Origin: a virus
Virus record (IMG/VR): IMGVR_UViG_3300042503_001061
Coordinates: 1-40,318 of that record
Reading direction: 5' to 3' (one strand)
DNA length: 40,318 bases
Both the position numbers and the translations under genes were made by a program. Under the pieces are notes generated by a model. That model did no database searches and was not told where the DNA came from. It was given only the letters and a program-made list of their open reading frames with translations. Below, piece after piece: positions 20,193-27,544 of the stretch; positions within the stretch are counted from its first letter, which is position 1; each line of letters begins with the position of its first letter.

Positions 20193-20248
20193 ATGTATAC
20201 ACATTGCCTTATGGGGTGTGAATTTAACTCGCTTAAAAGGAGCAAAAA

Positions 20249-20656
20249 ATGAAATATACAACAACGTGGGCAAATGACCCATACATGATCGGATGGGAAA
20301 GTTTTTTCCCAAAGCTAGAAACTTTAGCAAAAACAAATGCAGCTAGCTTTCCTCCATATAACGTTAAAAAAATCGGTGAAGACAACTTCGTTATTGAATT
20401 GGCAGTAGCTGGATACAACAAGTCAAATCTAACTATTACTGAAGAAGATTGCTGTGTGACGGTAGATGGAGAACTTCCAGAAACAAATGATGAATATATC
20501 CATAAAGGAATTGCAGGGCGTAAGTTCAAAAGAACATTTGCTTTAGCAGAATATATGGAAGTCTCGGATGCAAAACTAAATGATGGTATTTTATCCATTA
20601 TAATTACAAGGAATATCCCTGAAGAGAAAAAGCCAAAAGCTATCTCTATCAAGTAG
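20249..20656 (+). CDS. Hsp20 / alpha-crystallin-type small heat-shock protein
   Basis: 135 residues, close to IbpA-type length. The alpha-crystallin domain runs from about residue 30 (FPPYNVKKIGEDNFVIELAV) through AGYNKSNLTITEEDCCVTVD to FKRTFALAEYMEVSDAKLND and GILSIII. The C-terminal KPKAISIK has the I-x-I anchor (ISI). Such chaperones hold unfolded proteins and occur in several phage groups, probably aiding virion assembly under stress. AAAAGGAGC gives a good ribosome site. Regulation by host Crp/GlxR is suggested by the upstream site. Confidence 0.92.
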   Translation: MKYTTTWANDPYMIGWESFFPKLETLAKTNAASFPPYNVKKIGEDNFVIELAVAGYNKSNLTITEEDCCVTVDGELPETNDEYIHKGIAGRKFKRTFALAEYMEVSDAKLNDGILSIIITRNIPEEKKPKAISIK

Positions 20657-20735
20657 CTAAAAGCTATAGGTTTACCTTGGGATGGGTAAGTGTCCTGAGT
20701 AAAGACATAAAACTGCTCATTTTATTTTTACAATT

Positions 20736-20981
20736 TTATTTTTCGGGGGATGTGGAAGACTTTTCTTCTGATTCAAAATCTGGTACATTCAATGCAGGTA
20801 GAGGTGACATAATATTACCTTGACGATGTAATTCCATAAGCTTTAATACATCTTCACCTTTATCTTGACTATCAGCAATTAGTACCAGAAGATCATAAAT
20901 TCGACCTAACATGATATATAGGATAGTTCCTAGATTATCATTCATATTCTTTACTTCTGTGTCAATTTGTTCTTCTGACAT
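20736..20981 (-). CDS. Small acidic helical protein
   Basis: 81 residues, with a helix (NLGTILYIMLGRIYDLLVLI) and a polar, acidic tail rich in Ser, Glu and Lys. AAAGGA lies eight bases before the ATG and a good sigma70 promoter stands upstream. It converges on hsp20. Function unknown. Confidence 0.7.
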   Translation of the reverse strand: MSEEQIDTEVKNMNDNLGTILYIMLGRIYDLLVLIADSQDKGEDVLKLMELHRQGNIMSPLPALNVPDFESEEKSSTSPEK

Positions 20982-21007
20982 ATATAATCCTTTGTTCGTA
21001 GTTACCT

Positions 21008-21037
21008 ATTATAGCAACTCTTTTTATCTTGTGTCAA
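21008..21037 (-). promoter_or_regulatory. Sigma70 promoter
   Basis: TTGACA, 18 bases, TATAAT on the minus strand, both hexamers perfect. It serves the gene at 20981 and is one of few conventional promoters in the window. Confidence 0.8.
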
Positions 21038-21108
21038 GTTATATAGGGAGTTGGGTTTTGTTCTCTTTTCGCCGAACGCCACCGCCGAAATTTTATTTTT
21101 TTTTGCTG

Positions 21109-21114
21109 TATAAT
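21109..21114 (+). promoter_or_regulatory. -10 box (TATAAT)
   Basis: TATAAT behind a T-run and a GC-rich element (CGCCACCGCCGAAA), about 41 bases before the ATG at 21156; the leader can form a small TCCCAAACGGGA hairpin. Confidence 0.6.
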
Positions 21115-21155
21115 GATAAGTACAATCCCAAACGGGAATAACATTGGAGAAATAT

Positions 21156-21497
21156 ATGTCAAAGTCACAGATGGCAATGCTACAGTCATACGGAAGAGCA
21201 TTCCTGGCAGCAGCAATTGCATTGTACTTAGCAGGTGTTACTGAATGGCAGAGTTATTTATCTGCTCTAGTCGCAGCATTTGCACCAGTAGCAATTCGCT
21301 ACATGAATAAGAACGATATTGCATTCGGTAAGACTGCAACCCCAGAATCACTAGCCAAGCAAGCAGTTGATATTGCAGAAATGGTAGTAAAGCAAGCCCC
21401 AAAAGCAAAAACTGCAAGTGCACCAGCTGCACCTGCAAAAAAGGCAACTAAGGCACCTGCTAAAAAATCTACAGCAAAGAAGACTACTTCAAAGTAG
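21156..21497 (+). CDS. Small membrane protein with a Lys/Ala-rich tail
   Basis: 113 residues starting MSKSQMAMLQSYGRAFLAAA: an amphipathic start, a membrane segment (AAIALYLAGV), a second one (YLSALVAAFAPVAI), then a long Ala/Lys/Pro tail (KKATKAPAKKSTAKKTTSK) like those of histone-H1-type proteins. The upstream TTG at 21144 overlaps the GGAGA ribosome site, so the ATG is chosen. Holin-like topology; the basic tail could contact DNA or the envelope. Confidence 0.8.
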   Translation: MSKSQMAMLQSYGRAFLAAAIALYLAGVTEWQSYLSALVAAFAPVAIRYMNKNDIAFGKTATPESLAKQAVDIAEMVVKQAPKAKTASAPAAPAKKATKAPAKKSTAKKTTSK

Positions 21498-21519
21498 TCT
21501 TTGTGGAAGTGTATAGACG

Positions 21520-21819
21520 ATGACTCCAAATGAATGGTTGATGACCATTGCTGCAACAATAACTGCAATTGGAGTTATTGGTGTTGGACTATATAAAGTT
21601 ACAAAGCTTGTAAAAAGATTTATACACTTCCTAGATGATTACTTTGGTGAAGAGCCAAGACCAGGATTTGATGGTCGTCCTGGAATGCAAGAAAGACTAA
21701 GATTTATGGAAGAAGAAATTGCTTGCATATCTTTTGAAATGAGACCAAACCACGGTACATCCATTAAAGATGCCGTTGGTCGTATTGAAGAGCGTTTAGA
21801 TAAACTAGAACGCAACTAA
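21520..21819 (+). CDS. DUF2746-like actinophage membrane protein
   Basis: 99 residues: one N-terminal membrane helix (LMTIAATITAIGVIGVGLYK), then EEPRPGFDGRPGMQERLRFM and a C-terminal coiled region ending VGRIEERLDKLERN. The arrangement 'membrane anchor, RPG(V/M) segment, short coiled coil' is seen in mycobacteriophage DUF2746 proteins near lysis genes. Function unproven, lysis-related role possible. Confidence 0.7.
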   Translation: MTPNEWLMTIAATITAIGVIGVGLYKVTKLVKRFIHFLDDYFGEEPRPGFDGRPGMQERLRFMEEEIACISFEMRPNHGTSIKDAVGRIEERLDKLERN

Positions 21820-21833
21820 CAGAAAGTAAAGTC

Positions 21834-22775
21834 TTGAAGTTTGGTTTTAATAATTGCGATGGCAATATCAAGACTGGGTATGGCTATGCCACACATAAGA
21901 TAATTACCAATATTGGTAAGACAAGCCACAGTCTTTTAATTGAAAGAGAAAACCCAGTTGAGGTTACTTTTAGCCATCCCCAATTCTATAAGTTTCATGG
22001 AAAAGATTCCTACAAAATTGGATACACAGCCTGGGAGTCTACCGAGCTTCAGCCTATGTGGGAAGAGTACATTTCTCACCTTGATGAAATGTGGGTACCT
22101 AATCAATTCTGCAAAGAAATATTTAGTAAGTTTACAGACAAAGAAATTTATGTGTTTCCCCATGGCATTGATGATACCTGGGCTCCTATTGAAAGAAAAG
22201 TAGATGACAAAATAAAATTTCTTCATATGGGTCATCCCGCTTACAGAAAAAATTTACCAGAAACAATTAATACATTTCTTGAACTATACGCTGGAAGAAA
22301 AGATGTAGAGCTAACTGTTAAAGCTTACTCTGCATGTGAATTTGAAATTAATGAGCCAAACATTAATGTTGTTGTAGATACCGTTACCTATTCAGAACTT
22401 GCTAGCTTTGTTGGTCAGCACCACGCCCTACTTTATCCTTCTTGGGGAGAAGGCTTTGGTCTTATGCCACTACAAGCACTAGCCACAGGTATGCCAGTAG
22501 TTATGACAGATGGATGGTGCGACTATAAGCGTCACTGTCCAGAACTAATTATTAATTCTGAACTTGTATATAATCCTTGGCAACTAATACATCCTGGAAA
22601 AATGTTTAGACCTGACCTAAACCATTTTGCTACTCTTATGCAACACACTGAAAAAAATATCGAAAGCATATTAGAGCTTCAGTCTAAAAGAGCACTAGAT
22701 GTTCACAAAGAGTGGAAATGGGAAAAGGTAGTAAGGGACCATTTAGATTCTGTTGAAGCTCGTTTAATGCTATAA
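21834..22775 (+). CDS. Glycosyltransferase, GT4-like
   Basis: 313 residues from a TTG start (MKFGFNNCDGNIKTGYGYAT). The nucleotide-sugar-binding C-terminal half has LLYPSWGEGFGLMPLQALAT, the classic GT-B motif with the two acidic/glycine elements, followed by GMPVVMTDG. HMGHPAYRKNLPETI is the junction of the two Rossmann domains. It may decorate the virion, the host surface or modified DNA; a pairing with the carbamoyltransferase is conceivable. It ends within the -10 box of the next gene. Confidence 0.9.
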   Translation: MKFGFNNCDGNIKTGYGYATHKIITNIGKTSHSLLIERENPVEVTFSHPQFYKFHGKDSYKIGYTAWESTELQPMWEEYISHLDEMWVPNQFCKEIFSKFTDKEIYVFPHGIDDTWAPIERKVDDKIKFLHMGHPAYRKNLPETINTFLELYAGRKDVELTVKAYSACEFEINEPNINVVVDTVTYSELASFVGQHHALLYPSWGEGFGLMPLQALATGMPVVMTDGWCDYKRHCPELIINSELVYNPWQLIHPGKMFRPDLNHFATLMQHTEKNIESILELQSKRALDVHKEWKWEKVVRDHLDSVEARLML

Positions 22776-22776
22776 T
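22768..22776 (+). promoter_or_regulatory. Extended -10 promoter for a leaderless gene
   Basis: TGCTATAAT, six bases, then the ATG at 22783. The TATAAT overlaps the stop codon of the glycosyltransferase gene. Confidence 0.68.
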
Positions 22777-22782
22777 CGTGGT

Positions 22783-23244
22783 ATGTCTGATATTACATCC
22801 ATCATAGTAGAAGAAGATAATCTTCTTGCATCCCTAATTTTAGCTCCAGTAATTAATGATGGAATTAGTACTGTTGGATCAACCACCACATATGACTTTG
22901 AAACTGGTCAGGCTAATGTGGTTGCCTCACAAGAAAACTTTAATGTTGAGCTTTCCGTAGTTGAGGCTATTAGTGCAGTAACTTCAGTTAATGGAAAGAC
23001 TGGAGTGGTGGTAATTGACTATCCAGATATTGGCTCAAATCCAGTAAATCATGTTAGACATGTCCACACCCAAACCTCTATTTCTAATGAATGGACAATT
23101 AACCATAATTTAAACTTTTATCCAAATGTTACTGTCCTAGACAATGCAAGTAGAATTCTTGAAACTGACTTAGTGTATTTGAACAGTAATACTGTTAAAA
23201 TTGTAATGAACAGTGCTTCAAGCGGTACAGCGTATCTAACTTAG
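22783..23244 (+). CDS. Tail-fibre-like protein
   Basis: 153 residues. SVNGKTGVVVIDYPDIGS is the recurrent 'VNGKTG-V' element of phage fibres. The C-terminal 60 residues (ISNEWTINHNLNFYPNVTVL) match in pattern the end of the 516-residue protein that follows, a probable tip or trimerisation domain. Leaderless start. Confidence 0.8.
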   Translation: MSDITSIIVEEDNLLASLILAPVINDGISTVGSTTTYDFETGQANVVASQENFNVELSVVEAISAVTSVNGKTGVVVIDYPDIGSNPVNHVRHVHTQTSISNEWTINHNLNFYPNVTVLDNASRILETDLVYLNSNTVKIVMNSASSGTAYLT

Positions 23245-23276
23245 CCCTGTTACTTCAATAGGGAAAACTGATTATC

Positions 23277-24827
23277 ATGGCATCAAGACTGTTTACAGTT
23301 GATTTAGACCTTGGATTAAACAAGGCAAAAAGATTTATCTTTGAGGATTTTTCAACAAATCCAAGCTCCGACCTAACTTCTGGTCGTATTATTTACTTTA
23401 CTGGCTCAGGTGGTGATCAGAATCATCTAAGACTTTACAATGGAACTGCATGGAAGACAATCGCTTATACCGATGACGTTCCAACAATTTCTATCTCTCT
23501 AGATGCCCCAGACCTATTTACAGTATCAGGATCTCCTGCTAACGCTTCAGGAACACTAGCATTTGAATGGAACACAGCAGCAGTTAACACTGTTCTTGCT
23601 GGTCCAGGTTCTGGCTCAACAGCAGCTATTCCAACATTTAGATCACTTGTAGCTGCAGACATTCCTAGCCTTGAATCAACAAAAATTTCAGACTTTAATG
23701 AAGCAGTTGCTGACGCAGTTGGAGGAATGGTAACATCAAATACCGAAAGTGGAATTTCAGTATCCTATGATGATTCCGATAATACCCTTGACTTTGACGT
23801 AGCAGATTTCTCAATTACTCTTACTGGAGATGTAACTGGTAGCGGAACTGTAACAAATCTTGGAAACGTAAGTTTTGAAGCAACAGTTGGAAATGATACT
23901 CATACTCACGCTTCTACAACAATTTCAGATTTCCGTGAAGCCGTTGAAGATACTGCTGCAAATCTAATAACAACTGCAACACACTCTGGAATTTCTGTAG
24001 CCTATACAGATAATACAGGTGGTGCTGGAACACTAGCGTTTACTAACACTGGTGTAACAGAAATTGTTGCAGGAACAGGAATAACAATTGACCAGGCTAC
24101 TGGCGATGTAACAATTACAAACGCAGACAAGGGTTCTGATCAAAATATCTTTAAGACAATTGCTGTATCTGGTCAGGATAGCGTTGTCGCAGATTCTAAT
24201 ACTGACACATTAACAATTGCTGGAAGTACTGGATTAACAGTAACCACAAATGCAGGAACAGACACTATTACCCTAACTAACTCTGGTGTAACAAGTATTG
24301 CTGGAACTACAAATGAAATTGAAGTGTCAGCAGGTACTGGATCTGGTCCATACACAGGAGCTATCACAATTGGTCTCCCAAATGATGTAACAATTGGAGG
24401 AACTCTTACAGTAACTGGAGACCTTGACGTTACTGGTGCAATTAATTCAGTTTCAACTTCAACAATTAATGTTGAAGATAACTTGTTCTTACTTAATTCA
24501 AATGTAACTGGAACTCCTTCTTTGAATGCAGGTCTTGAAGTTGAGCGAGGAAATTCTACAAATGCATCACTTATTTGGAATGAAACAAGTGACAAGTGGA
24601 GTGCAGGTATTGCTGGTTCAGAAATTGCAATTGCTAGAAAGTATGTTACAACAACAACTGGAACAACACATACCATCACACATGGTCTTGCAACTTCAGA
24701 CGTAACAGTACAATGCTGGCTTGCAGGTGCTCAGGTAGATGCTGCAATCGTAGTTACAGATGCAAACACCGTAACCGTAACAACAAATAGTTCGATTACA
24801 GATCTTAAGACGGTAGTTGTTGGCTAA
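23277..24827 (+). CDS. Tail fibre / receptor-binding protein with beta repeats
   Basis: 516 residues, rich in Thr, Gly, Ala and Asn. It begins with an attachment-like region (RLFTVDLDLGLNKAKRFIFE), continues with repeats such as GISVSYDDSDNTLDFDVADF and GISVAYTDNTGGAGTLAFTN, and ends with the fibre-type segment INVEDNLFLLNSNV and a C-terminal domain like that of the previous gene. A trimeric beta-structured fibre is likely. One-base TAATG overlap with the next gene. Confidence 0.85.
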   Translation: MASRLFTVDLDLGLNKAKRFIFEDFSTNPSSDLTSGRIIYFTGSGGDQNHLRLYNGTAWKTIAYTDDVPTISISLDAPDLFTVSGSPANASGTLAFEWNTAAVNTVLAGPGSGSTAAIPTFRSLVAADIPSLESTKISDFNEAVADAVGGMVTSNTESGISVSYDDSDNTLDFDVADFSITLTGDVTGSGTVTNLGNVSFEATVGNDTHTHASTTISDFREAVEDTAANLITTATHSGISVAYTDNTGGAGTLAFTNTGVTEIVAGTGITIDQATGDVTITNADKGSDQNIFKTIAVSGQDSVVADSNTDTLTIAGSTGLTVTTNAGTDTITLTNSGVTSIAGTTNEIEVSAGTGSGPYTGAITIGLPNDVTIGGTLTVTGDLDVTGAINSVSTSTINVEDNLFLLNSNVTGTPSLNAGLEVERGNSTNASLIWNETSDKWSAGIAGSEIAIARKYVTTTTGTTHTITHGLATSDVTVQCWLAGAQVDAAIVVTDANTVTVTTNSSITDLKTVVVG

Positions 24828-25168
24828 TGCTTCCAGGCTTTAAATCATTTAAGATTTACCGTGGAGATACCTTTGCTTTTCAAATGACACTGAAAACTGG
24901 ATCGACAACTTTCTTAAATATTACTAGTTCAACTTTTATTGCTCAGATAAAAGAAAAAGGTAAGACTACAGTAGCTGCAACACTTACAGTTACAAAAGAA
25001 AGTTTGCTTGGTGGAGTTATCAAAGTTACTTTGCCTTCAACTGAATCTGCAAATCTAGTTCCAAATAAAAGTTATGTCTATGATGTTGAAATGACAAATG
25101 GAACTAATAAGACTACAATTTTAACTGGTCCAATTTTAGTTACTGCAGATGTTTCTTCTGCTTCCTAA
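24827..25168 (+). CDS. Baseplate/fibre-associated beta-sandwich protein
   Basis: 113 residues: FKIYRGDTFAFQMTLKTGST, TLTVTKESLLGGVIKVTLPS, YVYDVEMTNGTNKTTILTGP. The 'RGDTF.. .. Y.YDVE' pattern resembles N-terminal domains of BppU-like upper baseplate proteins. It is translationally coupled with the fibre gene and is probably an adaptor or fibre chaperone. Confidence 0.7.
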   Translation: MLPGFKSFKIYRGDTFAFQMTLKTGSTTFLNITSSTFIAQIKEKGKTTVAATLTVTKESLLGGVIKVTLPSTESANLVPNKSYVYDVEMTNGTNKTTILTGPILVTADVSSAS

Positions 25169-25215
25169 TATATAATTATATAATTAATATAAATTATATT
25201 ATTAATATAATAATA
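25166..25215. other. 50-base run of pure A/T
   Basis: Fifty consecutive A or T bases with several small palindromes between two convergent genes (stop of the 24827 gene and stop of the 25248 gene). A terminator zone or an easily melted site are both possible. Confidence 0.6.
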
Positions 25216-25247
25216 CTTTAAAACTATCTATATTATATAAATAACAA

Positions 25248-25475
25248 TTATACACTACTTCCTAGTTCACTGACTAGGAATTTAATCTTTTTTATTAAAT
25301 CGTTACCTAAATGTAATATTGTATTACAAGCTATGCACTTAAATACTGGTTCTTCTGATTCTGTAAACCAAGGAAGCATATACATATGATCTGGATTTCC
25401 TGGACATTTAATTTTTGCAACTACACCAGCTGATTGTAATTTATTGTAAATATGTAATTCTTGTATTGTTATCAT
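25248..25475 (-). CDS. Small zinc-ribbon-like protein, leaderless
   Basis: 75 residues. KCPGNPDHMYMLPW and FKCIACNT supply possible metal ligands (one Cys plus His, then a CxxC). The start lies six bases after TGATAAGAT on the minus strand, with no ribosome site. It is the only leftward gene in the right half and sits next to the NrdJ promoter in divergent orientation. Confidence 0.68.
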   Translation of the reverse strand: MITIQELHIYNKLQSAGVVAKIKCPGNPDHMYMLPWFTESEEPVFKCIACNTILHLGNDLIKKIKFLVSELGSSV

Positions 25476-25481
25476 GACTTA

Positions 25482-25490
25482 ATCTTATCA
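25482..25490 (-). promoter_or_regulatory. Extended -10 promoter for a leaderless gene
   Basis: TGATAAGAT, then six bases to the ATG at 25475 (minus strand). No TGTCAGACC upstream, so it does not belong to the recurrent set. Confidence 0.62.
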
Positions 25491-25502
25491 CACACCCCGA
25501 TT

Positions 25503-25531
25503 TTGGAACTGTGACCAATATGGTGTAGAAT
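25503..25531 (+). promoter_or_regulatory. Sigma70-like promoter for NrdJ
   Basis: TTGGAA, 17 bases, TAGAAT. The leader contains a TCGCT-ATTC-AGCGA hairpin (25540-25553) before the CGGAG ribosome site. Confidence 0.6.
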
Positions 25532-25584
25532 AGAGGTACTCGCTATTCAGCGAATCAAATATTTTTTAAACGGAGATGATTTTA

Positions 25585-27528
25585 ATGACTTATGTTTTAC
25601 CCACCGCTTATCAGCAGGTAATTCACAAAACACGATATGCACGATGGATGGAAGCAGAGAATCGTAGAGAGAACTGGGACGAAACAGTAAGTCGTTATAC
25701 CACATACATGTTCGAGGCATTGGAAAAGCACAATGGATATTCTATGTCTGACAAGATTAAGAAACAAATTTCAGAGGCTATTTTAACAACTAGGGTAATG
25801 CCATCCATGAGAGGCTTAATGACTGCAGGACCTGCCTTAGATCGTGATAGCACATGCCTCTACAACTGCTCTTATCTTCCAGTAGATTCTCTCCGATCTT
25901 TTGATGAAGCTATGTATATTCTTATGTGTGGAACTGGTGTTGGATACTCAGTAGAGTCACGTTATGTAAATCAGTTGCCAGAAATTTCCGAACATTTTGA
26001 AAAAACAGATACCACTATTGTTGTAGAAGATTCCAAAGCAGGATGGGCTAGATCATTAAAAGAACTTCTTGCACTTTTATGGCAGGGTCAAATTCCATCT
26101 TGGGACATGTCTCAGGTTCGTCCTGCAGGTGCTCGTCTTAAGACTTTTGGTGGTCGTGCATCTGGTCCAGATCCATTAGATCGTTTGTTTAAGTTTTCCA
26201 TTGCAATTGTTAAGGGTGCAGCAGGTAGAAAGCTTACACCACTAGAGGCACATGACTTAATGTGTAAGATTGCAGAAGTCGTAGTTGTTGGTGGAGTTCG
26301 TAGGTCAGCAATGATTTCACTTTCAGACCTAGAAGATAGAAATATGGCAGCAGCAAAGTCTGGTTCATGGTGGGAATATTCAGGTCAAAGAGCTCTTGCA
26401 AATAATTCTGCAGTTTATGGAACTCGTCCAACCATGGAAGTATTTATGGATGAGTGGAAAGCATTATATGACTCAAAGTCAGGAGAGCGTGGAATCTTTA
26501 GTCGTGCAGCAGCACAAAATGTTGCAGAAAAGAATGGTCGTAGAGATCATACTGTAGACTTTGGAACAAACCCATGTTCTGAGATTATTCTACGCCCTTA
26601 CCAGTTCTGTAACCTTACAGAAGTTATTGTTCGTGATACAGACACTCTTGAGGAACTAAAAGACAAGGTTGAATTGGCAACTATTCTTGGAACCGTTCAA
26701 TCCTCATTTACTAGATTTAAGTACCTAAGAAAAATCTGGCAGAAGAACTCAGAAGAAGAAAGTTTACTTGGTGTCTCACTAACAGGTCAGCTATCTCATC
26801 CTGTCCTGAATGGTTCTAGAGGCGTAGAAGAGCTTTCTAAGTGGCTTGATGAAATGCGTGAACATGCAGTTAAAGTTAATGCAAAGTGGGCTAAAGAAAT
26901 TGGAGTAAACCAGGCAGCAGCAATTACATGCGTTAAGCCATCTGGCACAGTTTCTCAATTAGTAAATGCATCTTCAGGTATGCATCCATGGCACTCTCAA
27001 TATTACACACGAACAATTCGTGGAGATATGAAAGACCCAATTACATCATTTTTAGTAGATATGGGAATTAAGCATGAGCCAGATGTAATGAAGCCAAACG
27101 ACACTATGGTATTTTCATTTCCTATTGCTGCACCAGAAGGTGCAACACTTCGTCAAGATTTAACTGCCGTACAGCATTTAGATATCTGGCTTACCTACCA
27201 AAGACATTGGGCAGAGCATAAGCCTTCTATTACTGTTTCTGTTAAAGAAAGTGAATGGATGGCAGTAGGTGCTTGGGTATATGACCATATTGATGAAATG
27301 TCTGGCGTATCTTTCTTACCTTATTCAGAGCATACTTATCAGCAAGCACCATATCAAGAATGCACAAAGGAAGAATATGAAGCACTAGTTTCTGAAACTC
27401 CTGCAGACCTTGATTGGAAGTGGCTTGAAATCTATGAAACATTTGACGGAACTACTAGTGTTCAGGATCTTGCATGTGTTGCAGGTGCTTGTGATATAAG
27501 TGATTTTGGTACCGCTAAAACTGTATAA
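25585..27528 (+). CDS. nrdJ: Adenosylcobalamin-dependent (class II) ribonucleotide reductase
   Basis: 647 residues, counting from the ATG with GGAG nine bases upstream; an in-frame ATG at 25576 touches the ribosome site. The monomeric class II layout is complete: Cys95 in LYNCSYLPV, the radical Cys331 and Glu333 in NPCSEII, the partner Cys342 in FCNLTE (11 residues apart, as in the Lactobacillus leichmannii enzyme), CVKPSGTVSQLVNASSGMHP, and a C-terminal shuttle pair Cys631/Cys636 (CVAGAC). It reduces ribonucleotides, probably triphosphates, using B12 and needs no oxygen or separate small subunit. No intein is present. It lies between fibre-like genes. Confidence 0.96.
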   Translation: MTYVLPTAYQQVIHKTRYARWMEAENRRENWDETVSRYTTYMFEALEKHNGYSMSDKIKKQISEAILTTRVMPSMRGLMTAGPALDRDSTCLYNCSYLPVDSLRSFDEAMYILMCGTGVGYSVESRYVNQLPEISEHFEKTDTTIVVEDSKAGWARSLKELLALLWQGQIPSWDMSQVRPAGARLKTFGGRASGPDPLDRLFKFSIAIVKGAAGRKLTPLEAHDLMCKIAEVVVVGGVRRSAMISLSDLEDRNMAAAKSGSWWEYSGQRALANNSAVYGTRPTMEVFMDEWKALYDSKSGERGIFSRAAAQNVAEKNGRRDHTVDFGTNPCSEIILRPYQFCNLTEVIVRDTDTLEELKDKVELATILGTVQSSFTRFKYLRKIWQKNSEEESLLGVSLTGQLSHPVLNGSRGVEELSKWLDEMREHAVKVNAKWAKEIGVNQAAAITCVKPSGTVSQLVNASSGMHPWHSQYYTRTIRGDMKDPITSFLVDMGIKHEPDVMKPNDTMVFSFPIAAPEGATLRQDLTAVQHLDIWLTYQRHWAEHKPSITVSVKESEWMAVGAWVYDHIDEMSGVSFLPYSEHTYQQAPYQECTKEEYEALVSETPADLDWKWLEIYETFDGTTSVQDLACVAGACDISDFGTAKTV

Positions 27529-27544
27529 TGTATAAGAGGTACCC

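Larger units (their letters stand above)
19950..20248 (+). other. Regulatory region upstream of hsp20
   Basis: About 300 bases without a gene, AT-rich. It holds CATTCACATTTT twice (20020 and 20073), a TTCAC/GTGAA palindrome near 20022, the Crp/GlxR-type site at 20100 and a TATAAT at 20187. Confidence 0.6.

Noticed and set aside
24173-24679. Antisense ORF of 168 residues in the fibre gene
   Set aside because: Shadow of the repetitive Thr/Gly-rich coding sequence; no ribosome site or promoter.
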